Shown: positions 1-9,014, numbered from the stretch's first letter. The stretch: DNA of 33,011 nt from Vibrio sonorensis (GCF_001854765.1 NZ_LJJE01000096.1:1-33011), one strand, 5' to 3'. Program-made: numbers and translations. Notes: generated from the sequence alone by a model not told the origin.

Positions 1-118
1 TGTTTCCATCGTCGCTGCCGTTATCGCCGCCGTTGTTTCCACCGTCGCCGCCGTTATTGCCGCCATTGTTTCCACCATCGCCGCCGTTATTGCCGCTATT
101 GTTACTGCCGCTGCCGTT
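1..118 (-). repeat. 33-bp tandem repeat coding for an 11-residue Gly/Asn/Asp linker
   Basis: The word TGTTTCC recurs at 1, 34 and 67, and a degenerate copy begins near 100, giving a period of 33 bases. On the coding (minus) strand each unit reads roughly NNGGDGGNNGG. It lies in the flexible linker after the retention module of the adhesin and probably continues past the left edge. Low-complexity linkers of this kind can vary in copy number. Confidence 0.8.
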
Positions 119-667
119 ATCTGAATCACCGGACCCAGATCCGCCAGAACCAGTACCACCAGTTCCATCGCTGGAACCAGCACCGGTATCTGAACTACTG
201 ACATCTAATGAGTTGGCTTGGCGGAATGCATTTTGGTATTGGTCAACCAGTGTGAGGCTTTGGTTTCGGGAAAAACCTAAAGGTTCAAAATCGGCGGCTG
301 TTTCATATCGGGTGCGGGCAAGTCTTTCGTCACCACTTCGTTCAATGGTGAATGCGCCTGTTGGGCTAGAAGAGGTAGCGGTTGCACTACCTGCTGCAGG
401 TGCGGTTGAATCATCAAAGGCCAGTGGATCACCACCAGCCTCGATTGCTGCTATGATGTCTTCAACATCATCGGTGACGTTGGTGAGTAATTCTGTCTCG
501 TCGTCTAATATTTGGACTATGACTCGCGTGCCATCCGGTCTGAGTACTACCTCTCCCGGGAAAAGTGGTTCCCCCTCTATATAAGGTCTAATGTTACCGT
601 GTACATCAATAACGATAGCTTGACCAAACGCCAGAGTTCCCGTTGACAGCAGAATACCTAATCCCAT
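1..667 (-). CDS. LapA-like giant adhesin, N-terminal retention module (partial, runs off left edge)
   Basis: The minus strand is open from an ATG at 667 to the left edge with no stop, about 222 codons. The start has a good ribosome site, AAAGAGG, 7-8 bases upstream. Residues 15-93 match the retention module of LapA-type RTX adhesins: GQAIVIDVHGNIRPYIEGEPLF, then a DIIAAIEAGGDPL helix and a PAAG motif at residues 90-93. In the known family this module plugs the TolC-like exporter and holds the adhesin on the cell until the protease LapG cuts at the AA-G bond. After about residue 165 comes a Gly/Asn/Asp/Ser-rich linker with 11-residue repeats. The rest, expected to be very long with repeats and an RTX secretion signal, lies outside the window. 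The divergent TolC gene supports the call. The Pro/Leu-rich frame on the plus strand is a shadow of this gene. Confidence 0.85.
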   Translation of the reverse strand, partial: MGLGILLSTGTLAFGQAIVIDVHGNIRPYIEGEPLFPGEVVLRPDGTRVIVQILDDETELLTNVTDDVEDIIAAIEAGGDPLAFDDSTAPAAGSATATSSSPTGAFTIERSGDERLARTRYETAADFEPLGFSRNQSLTLVDQYQNAFRQANSLDVSSSDTGAGSSDGTGGTGSGGSGSGDSDNGSGSNNSGNNGGDGGNNGGNNGGDGGNNGGDNGSDDGN

Positions 668-1065
668 ATGAAACGCCTCTTTAAATTAATCCACTCTCTA
701 CCATTTACTACATTGTCATTTTTTTGGCAGAGTTATACATTCACCCGTATTATAAATTAACATTTCCCCCTCACCACTCAAAGAGAAACTTTGCATCGCA
801 GTAACATTTTCTTGAAAAGAAGTGTTCCGACTCACACCTTTCAGATGGAATAAGTATCACATTTGTATCCAAAGTTTACGTTTGTCACCGTTGAATAGTT
901 CAAAGGTTGAGCATTGACGAGTAGCTTTTAACCAAGGCGTCACAAAACTAGATGTCTTTGCGTTTCAACATTAGTAAACTTTACAGCAAACTGTTATTTT
1001 ATTGACACTGGCGATATAAGAAAAACATTTAGCCAAATACTATTAACATTCTTAGGAGAGATACT
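668..1065. promoter_or_regulatory. Divergent intergenic region between adhesin and TolC-like gene
   Basis: About 400 AT-rich bases separate two divergent genes, so both promoters must lie here. I see no gene. A TTGACA hexamer at 1002-1007 has no convincing -10 at 16-18 bases. A small inverted repeat TTTTC-TT-GAAAA sits at 807-818. No operator can be assigned by eye. Confidence 0.45.
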
Positions 1066-2369
1066 TTGAATTGGATAAGAGCAAAAACTCTTGGCCTATT
1101 AATCGCAGTAAGCCTACCAGTGCACAGCCAAACACTGGAGCAAGCTGTCGCTTATACAATCTCCAACAACCCTGAAATTAAAGCTGCTTTTAATGAGTAC
1201 AAGAGTAAGGTTTATGATGCTGAAGCTTCCGGGGGAGCTTATCTACCGTCTCTAGATTTAGACGCTGGCTATGGTCTTGAATCTATTAATCCTGCAGTGG
1301 GGCCAAATACTGACCTCACTCGTAAAGAGGCAACCTTGACACTCACTCAATTACTTTGGGACGGTAACGCGACATTAAATGATATGGACCGAACTTCTGC
1401 AGACGCTGAATCGGTTCGATTACAGCTTATTTCAGAAGCTCAGGACATCGCATTGCAAGTAACAAAGATCTATTTGGATGCGACCAAGGCCTACGAAGTA
1501 CTATCACTGTCTGAAAGTAACCTAGCGGTTCACAAAGATATCTATAAAGATATTAAACGACGAGTTGAGTCGGGTATTGGTTCTACGGCGGACAAAACTC
1601 AGGTGGAAGCCGCTTAGCTAAAGCACACGGTAATTTGCTTGCGGCCCAGAACAACCTTTTTGACGTCCACACTCAATATCAACGAGTCGTGGGACGTTCT
1701 CCACAGGGCCTTGTTTACCCGCGAGCAGATGAAACCGCAATTCCTTTCACTTTAGACGACGCATTGAATAAAGCGTTTAAAGATCACCCTGTGATTTTAA
1801 TATCGCAGGCCGATGTGGATTCTGCTCGTTTTCAGTACCAGCAAACCAAAGGCGTTAACTTCCCAACTATCTCACTTGAGGCGGCACAAACGTGGAGAGA
1901 CGATGCTGGCGGAGTTGAGGGAAGTACCGATGAGTTTACTGCTATGATTCGTTTGCGTTATAACCTTTACAACGGCGGTTCAGATTCTGATCGCAGTGAA
2001 AGCGCAGCCTATCAGCTAAACAAAGCGAAAGACTTTCGCGACCGAACCTATCGCACTGTAGAGGAAGGATTAAGGCTCTCTTGGAGTGCGTTAGATCTCA
2101 CCCTACAGCAAAAAGAGTTTTTGGCGGATCACGTCGACTCTGCGTCTCAGACCGTTATAGCGTATGAAAAACAGTACAAGTTAGGTAAGCGAACTCTTTT
2201 AGATCTTCTCAATACTGAAAATGAACTATTTGAAGCTCGCAAAGGGTATCTTGACGCTAAATACGATGAGCAATACGCAAAATATCGCGTAATGAACGCA
2301 ACAGGCGATCTACTAAAAGCCCTACGCGTACAAACGCCGAATGAATGGAATCAGCCAGTAGATTATTAA
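1066..2369 (+). CDS. TolC-family type I secretion outer-membrane protein (LapE-like), frame broken once
   Basis: The start is TTG at 1066, seven bases after AGGAG (1054-1058). A signal peptide (MNWIRAKTLGLLIAVSLPVHSQ) leads into the TolC pattern LEQAVAYTISNNPEIKAAFNEY. The frame stops at 1615-1617, but adding one base at about 1613 (GCC to GCCC) joins it to the frame ending at 2369: ...DKTQVEA-R-LAKAHGNLLAAQNN... The repaired protein has about 434 residues, normal for the family, with the two expected structural repeats and the GKRTLLDLLNTENELFEARKG segment near the C-terminus. It is probably the outer-membrane channel through which the divergent adhesin is exported and in which its retention module is held. 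The gene is followed after two bases by the OmpA-domain gene. The break is more likely a sequence error than a real mutation. Confidence 0.88.
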
Positions 2370-2371
2370 TC

Positions 2372-3004
2372 ATGAGAAAACGAGTTCTTATACTATCAAT
2401 AGCACTATCTTTTTCGCCAATGTCAGCGTTTGCCGAAGACAGTTACCAGGACATAGAAACCCCTTTACCTAATCAGCAGTACGATTTGCAGGATGACGAT
2501 AGAGACGGTGTTATTAACGCGCGTGATTTATGCCCAGAGACACCGCTACAAGCAGAAATCGACAATGATGGATGCGGCACTTTCGTCTACAGCGAAGAAG
2601 AAATCAAAATGCAGGTCTTATTTGGTGAAGGTTCCAGTAAGGTAAAACCCGTCTTTTTGGCTCAAATTCGGCAGTTGTCTCAGTTTCTCGATGAATACCC
2701 ATCGACAGCCGTAACGTTAAAAGGTTACGCAATAAGAAGTGAAGACGGCAGTTACAATATCGAACTGTCAAAACAGCGAGCAGAGGCAGTAAGGCAAGCC
2801 TTATCGACCTATGGAACACCTTTTAGTCGCGTTAAGATCATCGGTTATGCCGATTCCGATACAGCGATATTGAACAAAGAGGTTTCCGATGTTAAAAACC
2901 ACGCTATCGCTGATACGTTAAAACGAAAAGTCGTAGCCACTGTTGTTGGTTATCAAGGCAGTGTCGTTAGAGAGTGGGATATTTTTACTACTAAACCCAA
3001 ATAA
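2372..3004 (+). CDS. OmpA-family outer-membrane protein with TSP3-like calcium repeat
   Basis: I choose ATG 2372 (MRKRVLILSIALSFSPMSAFAE, a clean signal peptide), two bases after the TolC stop, over an in-frame ATG at 2345. About 210 residues. After the signal, DDDRDGVINARDLCPETP with DNDGCG is a thrombospondin type-3-like calcium-binding repeat containing two cysteines. Residues about 80-180 form an OmpA C-terminal peptidoglycan-binding domain (VLFGEGSSKVKP, LKGYA, LSKQRAEAVRQAL, IIGYADSD). There is no N-terminal barrel. The short gap suggests translational coupling with the exporter. Such OmpA genes often accompany adhesin type I secretion loci in vibrios, where they may anchor the channel to the cell wall; that role is inferred. 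Confidence 0.85.
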   Translation: MRKRVLILSIALSFSPMSAFAEDSYQDIETPLPNQQYDLQDDDRDGVINARDLCPETPLQAEIDNDGCGTFVYSEEEIKMQVLFGEGSSKVKPVFLAQIRQLSQFLDEYPSTAVTLKGYAIRSEDGSYNIELSKQRAEAVRQALSTYGTPFSRVKIIGYADSDTAILNKEVSDVKNHAIADTLKRKVVATVVGYQGSVVREWDIFTTKPK

Positions 3005-3020
3005 GCCCTCAACGGCTATA

Positions 3021-3032
3021 GTTGACGTCAAC
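3021..3032. other. 12-bp perfect palindrome after the OmpA gene
   Basis: GTTGACGTCAAC reads the same on both strands and lies 17 bases after the OmpA stop. It is followed by GGGTTCTTTTATT. It could be part of a weak transcription stop, since CCC at 3006-3008 can pair with GGG at 3033-3035, or a protein site. I cannot decide between these. Confidence 0.3.
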
Positions 3033-3105
3033 GGGTTCTTTTATTGGTGTATTCGCCCAGCGTAAGTGATACCCTAGCCTCGAATTAATTTATGAGACTA
3101 TTGCC

Positions 3106-3459
3106 ATGAGCAAATTAACCGCTGACATTCAGGCTAATCTGGAACTTTTTGTAAACGAAACCAAGACAAACCAGTTGGTTTGGGGACTAAAAAACGAAGA
3201 AGGCTGGCTTTCTTGTGACTCGACTGAGTTTGAAGAAAGTGAAGTGATGCCGTTTTGGTCAAGTAAAGAAGATGCTCTAACACACAATGTTGAAGAGTGG
3301 GCAGACTTTGAAGTTCTTGAAATCCCATTAGATATCTTTGTTGAAGATTGGCTAATCACCCTGAGTGAAGATGGTGTCCTTATCGGTACTAACTGGAATG
3401 CAGGGTTAGAAGGAAAAGAAGTTGAACCTTCAGACCTCGCGAAGATGTACTTAGATTAA
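3106..3459 (+). CDS. DUF2750 domain-containing protein
   Basis: A 117-residue acidic, soluble protein with no signal peptide or membrane segment. The pattern MPFWSSKEDA, EEWADFEVLEIPLDIFVEDWL, DGVLIGTNWNAGLEGKEVEP is typical of DUF2750. No function is established for this family. It stands alone, with about 100 bases after the OmpA gene and a terminator of its own just downstream. Confidence 0.85.
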   Translation: MSKLTADIQANLELFVNETKTNQLVWGLKNEEGWLSCDSTEFEESEVMPFWSSKEDALTHNVEEWADFEVLEIPLDIFVEDWLITLSEDGVLIGTNWNAGLEGKEVEPSDLAKMYLD

Positions 3460-3474
3460 GCTCATGTTTAAAAG

Positions 3475-3500
3475 CGCTCCCAACTGGGAGCGTTTCTCTT
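3475..3500 (+). terminator. Rho-independent terminator after DUF2750 gene
   Basis: CGCTCCC (3475-3481), loop AACT, GGGAGCG (3486-3492), then TTTCTCTTTAT. A 7-bp GC-rich stem and a U-rich tail 15 bases after the stop make a good intrinsic terminator. Confidence 0.85.
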
Positions 3501-3605
3501 TATAGCGACTTAAATCACAATCCTTTTGCTCCGCTCTTCAATATGTTGTGCGCATTAAAGGCTATGCATACAATGCTTAAAGTTGAATGATAGGAAGTCG
3601 ATATT

Positions 3606-5567
3606 GTGAACCCTTTTCGGTGGGTGTATTCCCTGTTGCTACTATGCTTACCTTTCTGTCTACAGGCTGGTGAGAGACAGCGTTTCGACGAAAGTTATGC
3701 CACGGCAATTACCGTCAGCGAACAAAGAGCCCTTAGCCTATTAGAGCAGAGGTACGCTTCCCTTTCACCGAGTGCGACAAACTCTATATCAGTTCTCTCA
3801 TACATGGCTTAATGCTACTCAACGGACAACCTTTCTACGGCAATAAGCTTCTTTTCGATGACGATTACACCTATGAAGAACAAGCCTTTATTGGTGCACT
3901 TAACGATGAAGAGGCGCTCGACTATGATTCTGCAACAACGACATACAAAACTCTGCTAGCCAACGCCGCTAAACCGCAAGACATCGATAAGAAGGTCATC
4001 TACGAGTATCACCTGTGTCGGTCCCTAAATCGTCAGGGGCAATACTATCAAGCATTGGTATACTGCAATGCATTAGCGACCCATATACAAGATTTAGAAG
4101 ACGCGGTAATACCAAGATATAAAGCGCTACGAGTCGTGGCCAACAATCAAGAAATGATTGGTGACTATCAAGCAGCGTTAACCACTTACCAAGCCCTACT
4201 CGCGTCTTTTCCTCCCTACCAAGATCCTTCCGGTATATACAACGACGCAGGACTATTGTTACTAAGGCTAGGAAGAATCGAGACGGCAAAAGACTACCTC
4301 TATACCGCGATAAATTTAAGAAGTAAGCGCAGTTCACCATTGCTCCTCGCTCAAGTGCATCACAGTTTGGGAGAGGTGCTTCTCGAAGATAACAATTACC
4401 CTGCTGCGCTAAGACACTTTGAAGCGACACGAGAGATCACGGTGGAGTTCAACCATCACTATGGCCTGACATATGCCTAATCGGGTTAGGTAAAGCCCAT
4501 ACCGCAAGTGGTGACCCCCAGCGGGGCGCAGAGCTGCTCAAACAGGCTTTGACTGTCGCGGTAGGACAAGAACACACTGCACTCCAAGGAGAGAGTTATT
4601 TAGCACTGGCTCAAGCGAGTCTTGTCAATGACAACTACACCTTAGCCAATGACTACGCTAAAAGAGCCCTAGCATTGGCCGAAGAGCACAATAACGCCCA
4701 CTTACATGCCATCTCTTTGAGATCTTTAGCTGACATTGCCGAGCTAGAACATGACTATAAAAAAGCACACCAACTTTTTCGACAATACGCAGACTTTGAG
4801 CTAAAGATTCGAGACAACAATCACCACCACGCTTTTTGGCCTTTGATTCTGCCAGAGAGGAGCTTCGGCTACTGAGTAAGCACAATGAATTGGTTGGCAA
4901 GTATCAACGTATAGAATCGGAAAACGAAACATTAAAACAGACCAACAAGCTCTATTTTCTCTTCTTTGCTATATCGATAGGCATAGCGGTGTTACTCAAC
5001 GGGTTAAGGCTAAGAGAACACCGACTGGCGAAACACGATGTGCTGACCAACACCTTAAGTCGAGCTAGCTGCATTCGCAAAGTCAAATCGACACCGGAAT
5101 GCGAAGATGAAAACAGTCGAAACGTATTACTCTTATTCGATTTAGACGATTTCAAATCCATCAACGACGAATATGGCCACCCTACAGGCGACCGTGCACT
5201 TATCGAGATTTCCAAAAGTGTTAAAACGCTACTTAAGAGTAGAGATAGGATTGGCCGTTTGGGTGGCGAAGAGTTTATTGTGTTACTCAAAGAGTGCGAA
5301 GAGTTAGATATTTTTGACCGAGTAAAAGCCATTCACAATCGTATCGCAGACACTCGGTTTACCTCTGAAAGCGGGGTTTCGCTAAAAATCACCGCAAGTA
5401 TGTCTTATCTATCGACGCCAAGTAGCTTGCATGATTTTGACGCGCTCTACTCTATCCTCGATCAAGCCCTGTATCAAGCCAAAGAGAACGGAAAGAACTG
5501 CATTATAGATGCATACAACGAGCCTATATATCTTGACCCGACTGCTTACGCGTCAACTCAGCCATAA
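3606..5567 (+). CDS. Diguanylate cyclase with periplasmic TPR domain, frame broken three times
   Basis: The start is GTG 3606 after TAGGAAG (3591-3597), with signal peptide [21 protein letters not shown]. Four frames join into one protein of about 654 residues if one base is added near 3782 (giving [12 protein letters not shown]), near 4477 (giving [13 protein letters not shown]) and in the T run near 4833 (giving [14 protein letters not shown]). The middle is tetratricopeptide-like ([40 protein letters not shown]), then a short coiled coil, a membrane helix ([18 protein letters not shown]) and a cytoplasmic GGDEF domain with [15 protein letters not shown] and an intact GGEEF active site. It should make c-di-GMP from GTP in response to a periplasmic cue. 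The inhibitory RxxD site reads KSRD, with Lys replacing Arg. The 3' end overlaps queC on the other strand by 44 bases. Confidence 0.85.
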
Positions 5568-6222
5568 CGGTAGTTTGATTGTTGAGATAATCGTCTAAAC
5601 CAGCTTTGCGTAAATCACAAGATGGACAATCACCACAACCATCGCCAATGATGCCGTTATAACACGTGAGCGTGTGTTTGCGAACGAGTTCTAAAGCGCC
5701 AATTTGGTCCGCCAGCGCCCAGGTTTCTGCTTTGTTTAGCCACATTAACGGCGTCTGAATGTGCAACGTTTTATCCATGCCTTTTACCAACGCATCATTC
5801 ATCGATTTCACAAACTCATCGCGGCAGTCTGGGTAGCCAGAAAAATCCGTTTCACACACACCCGTGATAACCGTGTTTGCTCCAATTTGATAAGCGTATA
5901 TGCCAGCCAAGGTGAGAAAGAGAATATTGCGCCCTGGAACAAAGGAGTTTGGAAGACCATTTTCTTGCAGTTCGTGTGAGACAGGAATGTCATCTCGGGT
6001 TAGAGAACTGATAGCCAATTCGTTTAACAAAGTAACATCCATCACTTTGTGAGCTTTTACACCCAAGTCTTTGGCAAGAGACTCAGCGACTTCGATCTCC
6101 AGTCGATGTCGTTGGCCATAGTCAAAAGTAATTGCGTGTACCTCATCAAACTCTTTTAGTGCTTTCACAAGACAGGTCGTCGAGTCTTGACCACCACTAA
6201 AAACTACTACCGCTTTATTCAT
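5524..6222 (-). CDS. queC: 7-cyano-7-deazaguanine synthase QueC
   Basis: A 232-residue protein of normal length. It converts 7-carboxy-7-deazaguanine to preQ0 with ATP and ammonia in queuosine biosynthesis, in the cytosol. The N-terminus has the ATP-pyrophosphatase loop [13 protein letters not shown]. The C-terminus has the zinc-binding cysteines [16 protein letters not shown]. It follows queE after about 12 bases, so the two are probably one transcript. Its last 44 bases overlap the end of the convergent diguanylate cyclase gene. Confidence 0.97.
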   Translation of the reverse strand: MNKAVVVFSGGQDSTTCLVKALKEFDEVHAITFDYGQRHRLEIEVAESLAKDLGVKAHKVMDVTLLNELAISSLTRDDIPVSHELQENGLPNSFVPGRNILFLTLAGIYAYQIGANTVITGVCETDFSGYPDCRDEFVKSMNDALVKGMDKTLHIQTPLMWLNKAETWALADQIGALELVRKHTLTCYNGIIGDGCGDCPSCDLRKAGLDDYLNNQTTVMAELTRKQSGQDI

Positions 6223-6234
6223 GAGTTTTTTCCT

Positions 6235-6914
6235 TTAAGCAATACTTAAATATTTATGAGTTTGTACCGAAAGGCGCCAGTTGCGTGCAATACAAGTATC
6301 AATACACAGCTGAGTTGCACGACTTTTCTGACTGATTGGCTGCAACGCCACTGTAGTACTAGAAGGTACTTTCGCTCGCTCTAACAATACATCGAGCTGA
6401 GCGATGTCTTTTTCTGTTCCAACTGGGTGCTTAATTTCGTTAGCTCTTTGCAACGCGCTGTCCAAAACTGGTAGCTTGCCTTTCATCGCCACCTTTGGTG
6501 ACACTGTCACCCAAGTATTTTTCGTCGCCTTTACCAAAGAAGTGCACTGGTTTCAATTTGACATTGGCAGCCAATATTTTCAAAAGCTTGTGTCAGAGGA
6601 ACCAAGTCATAAATGCAAGGCTCTCCGCCTGTAATCACAATGTGTTTAGCGGTGTAATTTTGTTTTTTATACCAAGCGACTAAATCATCGGCGTCGACAG
6701 AAGCCCAAGTTGGCGTATCCGAGGTTTTTACCAAGATATCACCCACAGACGTTTCATCTTCTTCTAACGCTTCCCATGTTTGCTTGGTATCACACCAAGA
6801 GCACCCTACTGGACAAATTTGCAGACGGACAAACACCGCTGGAACGCCAGTAAAGACACCTTCACCTTGAATGGTTTCAAACATCTCATTTAGTTTGTAC
6901 AACTCACTCACCAC
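6235..6914 (-). CDS. queE: 7-carboxy-7-deazaguanine synthase QueE, frame broken once
   Basis: A radical-SAM enzyme converting 6-carboxytetrahydropterin to 7-carboxy-7-deazaguanine. The N-terminal part (6531-6914) has LNEMFETIQGEGVFTG, the cluster-binding CPVGCSWCDTKQTW (Cx3CxxC) and VITGGEP. It stops early at IETSALLW. Adding one base at about 6543 gives ETSATSLVKATKNTWVTVSPK and joins the rest, ending at 6235, for about 226 residues, the usual size. The break is probably a sequence error, since queC follows directly. The start is uncertain: GTG 6914 is the longest, and TTG 6902 (YKLNEMFET) is also possible. I see no preQ1 riboswitch upstream. Confidence 0.9.
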
Positions 6915-7007
6915 ATTGCTGATATAAAAATAGGAACGAGACCATAATTGAAGCCTAACACAAGGTCAACTAAATCTGCGCTTTGCAAAAGGCCAGAAGC
7001 AAAAGCA

Positions 7008-7034
7008 GCAAACCCTGCGATTGGCAGGGTTTGC
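7008..7034 (-). terminator. Terminator hairpin after NUDIX-PAP2 gene
   Basis: An 11-bp perfect stem, GCAAACCCTGC (7008-7018) and GCAGGGTTTGC (7024-7034), with a 5-base loop. It starts 12 bases after the stop at 7046. On the minus strand it is followed by TGCTTTTGC, a modest U tract. It may also insulate the queE promoter region. Confidence 0.7.
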
Positions 7035-7045
7035 ATGATGCATTT

Positions 7046-8464
7046 CTATTTGCTCGCTGCCGAGCGTATCGAGAAGATGAACAGCAACATCAATAAGGGG
7101 TATCTTATGGTTTCGACAATCAAACTGTACAAACTACTTTCGCTCAAGTACAAGGCGGTCACGCTCACCAACAAGTTTACCAGTATCATTGCGAGAACAA
7201 CCAGCGCCAACTTACCCGCAGACAAACTCTCGTCAATGTCACCTTTACTGGCAACAAGAACAGAAGCGGTGAGAACGACTGCGAGCCACTTTCCAAATAC
7301 CGGTTGTAGCCAGATGACTGAAATGGCGATAGTCACGATGCTCAGCGCGATCCACACACCTTTGGAGCATAACAACTGGACTAAGTCGACGTCTGGTTTG
7401 CTTCGCAACCTCATCATATGCCAAGCGGCTAAGCTGCCCAACAGTGCACCAACCAGCATATCAACGATAAATGAACTGCCAGAATAGAACTTAGCAGCAA
7501 TAAGCCACAGCATCAGTAGTGCAAACCCAAATAGGTGTTTTCCACTGGTCAATACTTTTTGCTGGGCTGCGACCATTACAAAAACACTAAACCATACAGA
7601 TATTGCAACGCTTGGAAAGCTGTAACCATAAGAGTTTGCCAACTCAAGAGACGGAATATAGACATGAGGTCTTGGCATGGCAAACCCTTGCTGAGCAACG
7701 AGTGCGAGGAGAGATGTGGTTGCAACAGTAAAGAAGATCACATAGGTAAACGATTTACCAAACCGCCAGTAAACCAAAGGGAATAAAAGGGTGAGTAATA
7801 ATGGCTCTGCAAGTAAGTTACCCAACATTAACAACGTCGATACGGCGCTACCCAAAAAGCCTTGTAAAGAAGCAATTTCGGCCTGCCAGTTCACTAGCCA
7901 ACCGAGTTCCACCTGATTGTGACTTGGGGCTTCCTCAATCAAGTTGCTGACGAAAAACGTCGGCTGGTCAGTCGCTTGAGAAGCAATTGTTTTAAGCGCA
8001 TCGAGGTAGTTTGGAAATCGATAATAGGAAGCCTCTATTGAATGGGGTGAAACCAACATGGCGGAGGAAACCTCTACCCCATAATGAGGTGCAAACCAAA
8101 TAGGTAGCTCATTGCCATCAAATCGATTATTAAATTCGTAGGCGATAATATCTGAGTCGGAAACGCAGTCGAAATAGGCTGTATTCTTCACCTTGCCCAA
8201 AAGGCGTTTGACGGTGACAACCAGTCCTGTTTCTTCCCATGTCTCGCGTTGTGCTGCTTGCTCTAGTGTTTCCGAGCTGCCTATATAGCCGCCGGGCAAT
8301 GATATTTTCTTAGTCAATATCTCGTTGACCATTACGACTTTATCGCCTGATCGGATAACACATGCGACCCCTTGGTAGTCATGTTCATCTATGCTTGCGC
8401 TAGCAACACCTGACACCGAAAGAGACAATAGGAAAAGTGAAATAAAAGAAGAGAGAAACTGCAT
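7046..8464 (-). CDS. NUDIX hydrolase / PAP2-like membrane fusion protein
   Basis: A 472-residue protein. A signal peptide (MQFLSSFISLFLLSLSVSGVASA) places the NUDIX domain (residues about 30-160) in the periplasm. The NUDIX box is complete: G59-x5-E65, then R73E74, E77E78, G80. Several membrane helices follow in a PAP2 (type 2 phosphatidic acid phosphatase) layout at about residues 205-345, then further helices to the C-terminus. The PAP2 catalytic signatures are degenerate: PRP is kept (264-266), but PSGH reads PSVA (284-287) and SRx5Hx3D reads AKx5Sx3D, so both catalytic histidines are missing. NUDIX-PAP2 fusions occur in vibrios; the substrate is unknown. The GNAT gene lies 8 bases upstream, so they are likely co-transcribed. 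Confidence 0.85.
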   Translation of the reverse strand: MQFLSSFISLFLLSLSVSGVASASIDEHDYQGVACVIRSGDKVVMVNEILTKKISLPGGYIGSSETLEQAAQRETWEETGLVVTVKRLLGKVKNTAYFDCVSDSDIIAYEFNNRFDGNELPIWFAPHYGVEVSSAMLVSPHSIEASYYRFPNYLDALKTIASQATDQPTFFVSNLIEEAPSHNQVELGWLVNWQAEIASLQGFLGSAVSTLLMLGNLLAEPLLLTLLFPLVYWRFGKSFTYVIFFTVATTSLLALVAQQGFAMPRPHVYIPSLELANSYGYSFPSVAISVWFSVFVMVAAQQKVLTSGKHLFGFALLMLWLIAAKFYSGSSFIVDMLVGALLGSLAAWHMMRLRSKPDVDLVQLLCSKGVWIALSIVTIAISVIWLQPVFGKWLAVVLTASVLVASKGDIDESLSAGKLALVVLAMILVNLLVSVTALYLSESSLYSLIVETIRYPLLMLLFIFSIRSAASK

Positions 8465-8472
8465 GAATTTTG

Positions 8473-8955
8473 TTAACTACCGCTTAATCGCTTTCTAAGC
8501 CAATGTATATGCTCCACAAACCCTGTCTGAGCATAAAAATCTTTGGCGCTTTGGTTAAAGTGCCACACTTCTACAAAAATCTCTTGAGCGCCGTTTTCAA
8601 AAAAGCTTTGCTCCAGTTTCTGGTATAGCGCTTTAGCTATGCCGCGTTTTCTCATAGGGGGTATGACATAAAGTTCGTCGACACTACCCATCTGAACAGG
8701 CTTACTCACCGTTGAAATCAGTTCACAAAAGTGTCCAGTAATAAAGCCAACAATCTCATTTTGAGAGATAGCAACCCATACCAAGCACTGAGGATCATTC
8801 AGATATCGAGCGATACTTTTTTCAAGTTCAATATCTTCGGCTGTCTTAAAATACTGTGGACACGCACAATGATGTTCGTCGTGCAGTTCAAACATTAACT
8901 GATTTAAAGCTTCCAAATCTTTATCATTGGCTGCCCTTAGATTAACACTGTCCAT
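8473..8955 (-). CDS. GNAT family N-acetyltransferase
   Basis: A 160-residue cytosolic protein. The acetyl-CoA-binding motif A is clear (VDELYVIPPMRKRGIAKALYQKLE), followed by a typical motif B (VEVWHFNQSAKDFYAQTGF). Substrate cannot be told from the sequence. It is the first gene of a probable two-gene transcript with the NUDIX-PAP2 gene. The start codon lacks a strong ribosome site. Confidence 0.9.
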   Translation of the reverse strand: MDSVNLRAANDKDLEALNQLMFELHDEHHCACPQYFKTAEDIELEKSIARYLNDPQCLVWVAISQNEIVGFITGHFCELISTVSKPVQMGSVDELYVIPPMRKRGIAKALYQKLEQSFFENGAQEIFVEVWHFNQSAKDFYAQTGFVEHIHWLRKRLSGS

Positions 8956-9014
8956 GAGTTATTTTTGTGTCGCGAATAAAGCAACAGTCTGACCATATTC
9001 TTGCAAAGATTCAA

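Noticed and set aside
33..584. Plus-strand frame rich in Pro and Leu
   Set aside because: It is the antisense of the adhesin linker repeat and retention module, which has clear family motifs and a good ribosome site on the minus strand.
1002..1007. TTGACA as a -35 for the TolC-like gene
   Set aside because: No -10-like hexamer lies 16-18 bases downstream; TATAAG at 1015-1020 is only 7 bases away.
5761..5979. Plus-strand frame inside queC
   Set aside because: Shadow of queC, whose motifs are complete; no ribosome site.
6948..7487. 179-codon plus-strand frame over the 3' end of the NUDIX-PAP2 gene
   Set aside because: Composition is that of an antisense frame to membrane helices, and it crosses the terminator hairpin at 7008-7034.
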